17,799 nt of DNA, taken from contig JBBRDN010000077.1 of the NCBI GenBank assembly GCA_038203875.1, forward strand, positions 1 through 17,799, in the 5' to 3' direction. Source of the stretch: CANJSG01 sp038203875 (GTDB lineage: Bacteria > Verrucomicrobiota > Verrucomicrobiia > Limisphaerales > CANJSG01). Below, piece after piece: positions 14,686 to 17,799 of this stretch (positions within the stretch are counted from its first letter, which is position 1; each line of letters opens with the position of its first letter). The notes under the pieces were generated by a model. That model ran no database searches, was not told the DNA's origin, and worked only from the letters and a program-made list of their open reading frames with translations. Made by a program: the position numbers and the translations under genes.

Positions 14686-15780
14686 ATGTTCCTGAGCCTC
14701 CTTTGGCAACGCCCATGGTTCCGCGCCGCCGGCCTGTTCGCCGTGTGGACTCTTGTGGGCCTGGCCTTCGCCGGGCAGTTCTACATCTCGGGCAGCAAAG
14801 CTGGTGCGTCGGTCGATCTTGGCCGGGCGATCATCTGGTCGTTGAGCGACTGGTATGTGTTCGCGCTCCTGTCGGCCCCGGTCCTTTGGTTGGCCCGGCA
14901 GTTCCGCATCGAATCGCCGCATCGCGTGCGCCATCTCCTGCTGCATGTCGTGGCCGGCGCGGTCTTCTGCCTCGTCTACATCTTCGTTCGCGCCGCCGTG
15001 GGCCAATGGCCGGCCGGCGGAGCCGGTGAAGAGGAGAATTTCCCGGCCGCCGTCCAACTGCTCGCGCGCAAGACCTGGTTCTTCAACGTGCTCGTCTACT
15101 GGTTGATCGTCGGGATGAGCACCGGCCTGCGCTACTACCGCGACGCCCAGGAACGCCAGCGCCGCGCGGTCGAGCTGGAGCAGAGCCTCACCGCCGCGCG
15201 GCTACAGGCCCTGCAGATGCAGCTGAATCCGCACTTCCTCTTCAACTCGCTCAACGCCGTCTCGTCCCTCATGCACGTCGACGTGGACGCCGCCGACCGG
15301 ACATTGACCAAGCTGGCGGATTTGTTGCGTCGCGCGCTGGCCAGCGGATCAGAACGGGAAGTGACACTTCGGCAGGAGATCGAGTTTTTGAAACGTTACC
15401 TGGAGATCGAGCAGACGCGTTTCGGCGATCGGCTGTCGGTTGAGATCACGATTCCAGTTGAGCTGTCTGAAGTCCGTGTGCCCACGCTCATCCTCCAGCC
15501 GCTCGTCGAAAACGCCATCCGCCATGGCATCGAACCCGTCGCCGCGCCCGGTGCCATCCGCATTTCCGCCGAGCGGAACGGCGACGAGATAGTTCTCCGC
15601 GTGACCGACACGGGACGTGGTCCCGGTTTGAGCAACCGTGCCGGCACGGGCATCGGCGTGGCGAACACTAGGGCCCGCTTGGAACAGCTCTATGGCGCCG
15701 CCCAGGAATTCCGTCTTGCTCCTGGAGCGAACGGCGGAACGGAGGCCATGATCCGAATGCCCTTAAAGAAGACCCTTTAA
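14686..15780 (+). CDS. LytS/YehU-type sensor histidine kinase
   Basis: 364 residues. Four hydrophobic segments (about 13-31, 48-70, 82-103, 131-147) anchor the sensor in the inner membrane, with no large external domain. A short coiled coil (152-178) leads to the His_kinase domain with QLNPHFLFNSLNAVSSL (179-195), where His183 is the predicted phospho-acceptor. The ATPase part has the N-box LVENAIRHG (273-281, Asn276), the D308-TG box in VTDTGRGPG, and GTGIGVANTRARLEQLYG (320-337). The enzyme autophosphorylates and passes phosphate to the LytTR regulator encoded 14 bases downstream. ATG 14686 is chosen because it starts just before the first helix; the frame is open further upstream but antisense to the PH gene there. 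The signal sensed is unknown. Confidence 0.92.
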   Translation: MFLSLLWQRPWFRAAGLFAVWTLVGLAFAGQFYISGSKAGASVDLGRAIIWSLSDWYVFALLSAPVLWLARQFRIESPHRVRHLLLHVVAGAVFCLVYIFVRAAVGQWPAGGAGEEENFPAAVQLLARKTWFFNVLVYWLIVGMSTGLRYYRDAQERQRRAVELEQSLTAARLQALQMQLNPHFLFNSLNAVSSLMHVDVDAADRTLTKLADLLRRALASGSEREVTLRQEIEFLKRYLEIEQTRFGDRLSVEITIPVELSEVRVPTLILQPLVENAIRHGIEPVAAPGAIRISAERNGDEIVLRVTDTGRGPGLSNRAGTGIGVANTRARLEQLYGAAQEFRLAPGANGGTEAMIRMPLKKTL

Positions 15781-15794
15781 CCAAAGCCAACCCC

Positions 15795-16562
15795 ATGAAA
15801 GCACGAGTCCTGATCGTCGATGATGAACCGCTGGCCCGGGGCCGGTTGCGGGCGTTGCTGGAGAAGGAGCCCGAGGCCGAGATCGTCGGCGAAGCCGGGC
15901 ACGGACTCGAAGCTGTCGACCTCATCGGCGAGCTGAAGCCCGAACTCGTCTTCCTCGACATCCAGATGCCCGAGCTCGACGGCTTCGGTGTGCTCGCGTC
16001 GATCGATCCCGAGCACCGGCCGTTGATCATCTTCGTCACGGCGTTCGACCAATTCGCCGTGAAGGCCTTCGAGGCGCGGGCGCTCGACTACCTGCTGAAA
16101 CCCTTCGACCGCGACCGTTTTCAAGCCGCCTTTTGCCGCGCGTTGGAAGAGCTGCGCCGCGCCACCCCGGCACCCGTCCAGTCGAAGGTCGACGCGCTCG
16201 TCACAGACGTCGAAGCCGCCGGACGTTCTTCCGACCGCCTCGCCATCAAGTCCAACGGCCGCATCCTTCTCATCCGCCCCGGCGACATCGACTGGGTGGG
16301 CGCGGCCGACAACTACGTGGAGCTTCACATCGGCACCGAGACGCACTTGATCCGTGAGACGATCACGGCCTGGGAGAAGCGTCTCAGCACCGTGCTATTC
16401 CTCCGCATCAGCCGCTCGGCCATCGTGAACCTCGACCGCGTGAAGGAAATCCAGCCGCTCTTCCACGGCGAATACGCCGTCATCCTCCGCAACGGCGTCC
16501 GCCTCACGCTCGCCCGCAGCCAGCGCGACAAGGTCGACCAGCTCCTTGGCCGGCTCGGATAG
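15795..16562 (+). CDS. LytTR-family response regulator (LytT/AgrA type)
   Basis: 255 residues. The receiver domain (1-120) has the acidic pair Asp9-Asp10, phospho-acceptor Asp55 in VFLDIQMPELDGF, Thr82 in FVTAFDQFAVKAF and Lys102 in YLLKPFD. After a linker (121-145) comes a LytTR DNA-binding domain (about 146-252): RLAIKSNGRILLIRPGDI, WVGAADNYVELH, FLRISRSAIVNLDRVKEI, NGVRLTLARSQRDKVDQLL. LytTR proteins bind short direct repeats upstream of target promoters. The gene starts 14 bases after the kinase stop and shares its transcript; no Shine-Dalgarno is evident before the ATG. Targets are not identifiable from the window; the divergent PH-domain genes are the closest candidates by position only. 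Confidence 0.94.
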   Translation: MKARVLIVDDEPLARGRLRALLEKEPEAEIVGEAGHGLEAVDLIGELKPELVFLDIQMPELDGFGVLASIDPEHRPLIIFVTAFDQFAVKAFEARALDYLLKPFDRDRFQAAFCRALEELRRATPAPVQSKVDALVTDVEAAGRSSDRLAIKSNGRILLIRPGDIDWVGAADNYVELHIGTETHLIRETITAWEKRLSTVLFLRISRSAIVNLDRVKEIQPLFHGEYAVILRNGVRLTLARSQRDKVDQLLGRLG

Positions 16563-16572
16563 CAGCGAAGAC

Positions 16573-17799
16573 TTGTTGCTGACCTCGCACCGCTTGTCCG
16601 GCTATCCATTCGCGCCCGTGGACGAAACCGTTCCGCTCATCCTGTTTGAAGACGAACACCTGCTGGTCATCCAGAAACCGGCCGGTTGGAACACCCATGC
16701 GCCGTCGCCCCATGCCGGCGAGGGCGTCTACGAATGGCTGCGCGTGCGCGAACCTCGCTGGGCCTCGCTCGCCATCATCCATCGACTGGACAAGGAAACC
16801 TCCGGCGTCCTCGTCTTCGGAAAGTCGACCGAGGCGAACCGTTCCCTGACGGCGCAGTTCGCCGGACGCGAGGTTGGAAAACGCTACCGGCTCTGGACGG
16901 ATCGCCCGGTGGCTTTCGAGCAGAAGACGATCACCAGCCGCATCGCCCGCAACGGTGACAACTACCGCAGCGTGGCCACGGGCGGCGACGAAGCCGTGAC
17001 CGACTTCCGCGTGATCCGACTTTACGGCGGGCGGACAGAACTGGAAGCCGAACCGCACACGGGCCGGACGCACCAGATCCGTGTCCACGCGTCGGAGAAC
17101 GGCTTTTCCATCCTCGGTGATTCGCTCTACGGCGGTTCGCCGTTCCACCGCGTCTGCCTGCATGCCGCCGTAATTTCGTTCAAACATCCGGCCACAGGTT
17201 TGACAGTTTCTTTCAGCGCTGAAGACGTGGGCTTTGAGGGCGAATCACGCGTCGCTTTGCGGCAAGCCATCATCGATCCGGCGCTCACCAATGCCTATCG
17301 CCTTATCCACGGTGCGGCCGACGGGCACCCCGATTGGTTCGTCGAACGGCTGGGTGATTGGCTTCTCTCGTTGCACGAAACCGATCCGAGTCCGGCGATG
17401 CTGAAAACTCTCCAGGCTCTCGTGGAACGGCTCGGCTGCCGCGGCGTCTACCACAAGCGCTGGAACCCGCGCGTCCGCGAAACCAACACGGCCGAAGCCT
17501 CACCCAAGCTGGTTCTCGGCGAAGCCGCGCCTGAGCGGTTCATCATTCGTGAGAACGGCCTGAACTACGAACTCAGCTTCGACGAAGGCTACTCCGTCGG
17601 GCTCTTTCTCGATCAGCGCGACAACCGCCGCCGTTGGCAAACCGGCCATGTCGCGAACGGCTTCGACCTTGGATTCCAATCCGGCGCGGAAGTCCTCAAC
17701 ACCTTCGCCTATACCTGCGGCTTCTCCGTCGCCGCCGCTGCGTCCGGCGCGCGGGTGACCAGTCTCGATCTCTCAAAGAAGTATCTCGACTGGGGCCGC
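16573..17799 (+). CDS. RluA-type pseudouridine synthase fused to RlmI-like SAM methyltransferase (C-terminus missing)
   Basis: 409 codons are visible and the frame leaves the window open. With the start placed at TTG 16573, residues about 15-210 are an RluA-type pseudouridine synthase: ILFEDEHLLVIQKPAGWNTH, then IIHRLDKETSGVLVFGKS with catalytic Asp73, and HTGRTHQIRVHASENG near 175-190. Residues about 225 onward match class I methyltransferases of the RlmI/RlmK type: YRLIHGAADGHPDWFVERLGD (near 242-262), GYSVGLFLDQRDNRRRW (339-355), and SAM motif I VLNTFAYTCGFSVAAAASG (374-392). The RluA domain takes the place of the PUA domain that normally precedes this methyltransferase. The protein would modify rRNA or tRNA uridine and another base. 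The start is uncertain: TTG 16573, TTG 16576 and GTG 16618 are all in frame, and no ATG follows the previous stop before the conserved region. It lies 10 bases after the regulator gene. Confidence 0.85.
   Translation, partial: MLLTSHRLSGYPFAPVDETVPLILFEDEHLLVIQKPAGWNTHAPSPHAGEGVYEWLRVREPRWASLAIIHRLDKETSGVLVFGKSTEANRSLTAQFAGREVGKRYRLWTDRPVAFEQKTITSRIARNGDNYRSVATGGDEAVTDFRVIRLYGGRTELEAEPHTGRTHQIRVHASENGFSILGDSLYGGSPFHRVCLHAAVISFKHPATGLTVSFSAEDVGFEGESRVALRQAIIDPALTNAYRLIHGAADGHPDWFVERLGDWLLSLHETDPSPAMLKTLQALVERLGCRGVYHKRWNPRVRETNTAEASPKLVLGEAAPERFIIRENGLNYELSFDEGYSVGLFLDQRDNRRRWQTGHVANGFDLGFQSGAEVLNTFAYTCGFSVAAAASGARVTSLDLSKKYLDWGR

Overview
The window (17,799 bases, GC-rich) looks like chromosome of a free-living Gram-negative bacterium of the Planctomycetes-Verrucomicrobia group, most likely Verrucomicrobiota. 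That is an inference from gene content: a prepilin-type pseudopilin with an H-x-DG-like C-terminus, a TPR/FG-GAP/ASPIC lipoprotein, a PhoPQ-activated-type hydrolase, a Tat-exported Gfo/Idh/MocA oxidoreductase and paired bacterial PH-domain proteins. Genes are packed tightly. Many starts are GTG, most lack a clear Shine-Dalgarno, and six neighbouring pairs overlap, five of them by exactly 4 bases. I saw no rRNA, tRNA, CRISPR array, insertion sequence or prophage.

Layout. (1) 1-186, minus: the N-terminus of a small membrane-anchored protein that runs off the window. (2) 278-5134, plus: a pseudopilin gene closed by a clear hairpin terminator, then coaX (type III pantothenate kinase) overlapping a 1097-residue lipoprotein. 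(3) 14592-5194, minus. Read in the direction of transcription this block holds two overlapping PH-domain membrane proteins, a Tat-signal oxidoreductase, a DUF433 antitoxin-like gene with an amber-interrupted DUF5615 toxin partner, and then a coupled cassette: HAD phosphatase, an unrecognised 368-residue protein, a PfkB/RfaE1-like sugar kinase and an ApbE lipoprotein. It ends with a secreted PqaA-type hydrolase and a small two-helix membrane protein. (4) 14686-17799, plus: a LytS-type histidine kinase, its LytTR response regulator, and a protein joining an RluA-type pseudouridine synthase to an RlmI-like methyltransferase, cut by the window end.

How the genes may work together. Kinase and regulator form an evident two-component pair, divergent from the PH-domain genes. 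HAD phosphatase plus RfaE1-like kinase recall the kinase/phosphatase steps of ADP-heptose synthesis. Each of the four cassette genes overlaps the next by 4 bases, with the unrecognised protein between phosphatase and kinase. This cassette is the best candidate for an undescribed pathway. The toxin-antitoxin pair appears to have lost its toxin to one nonsense codon.
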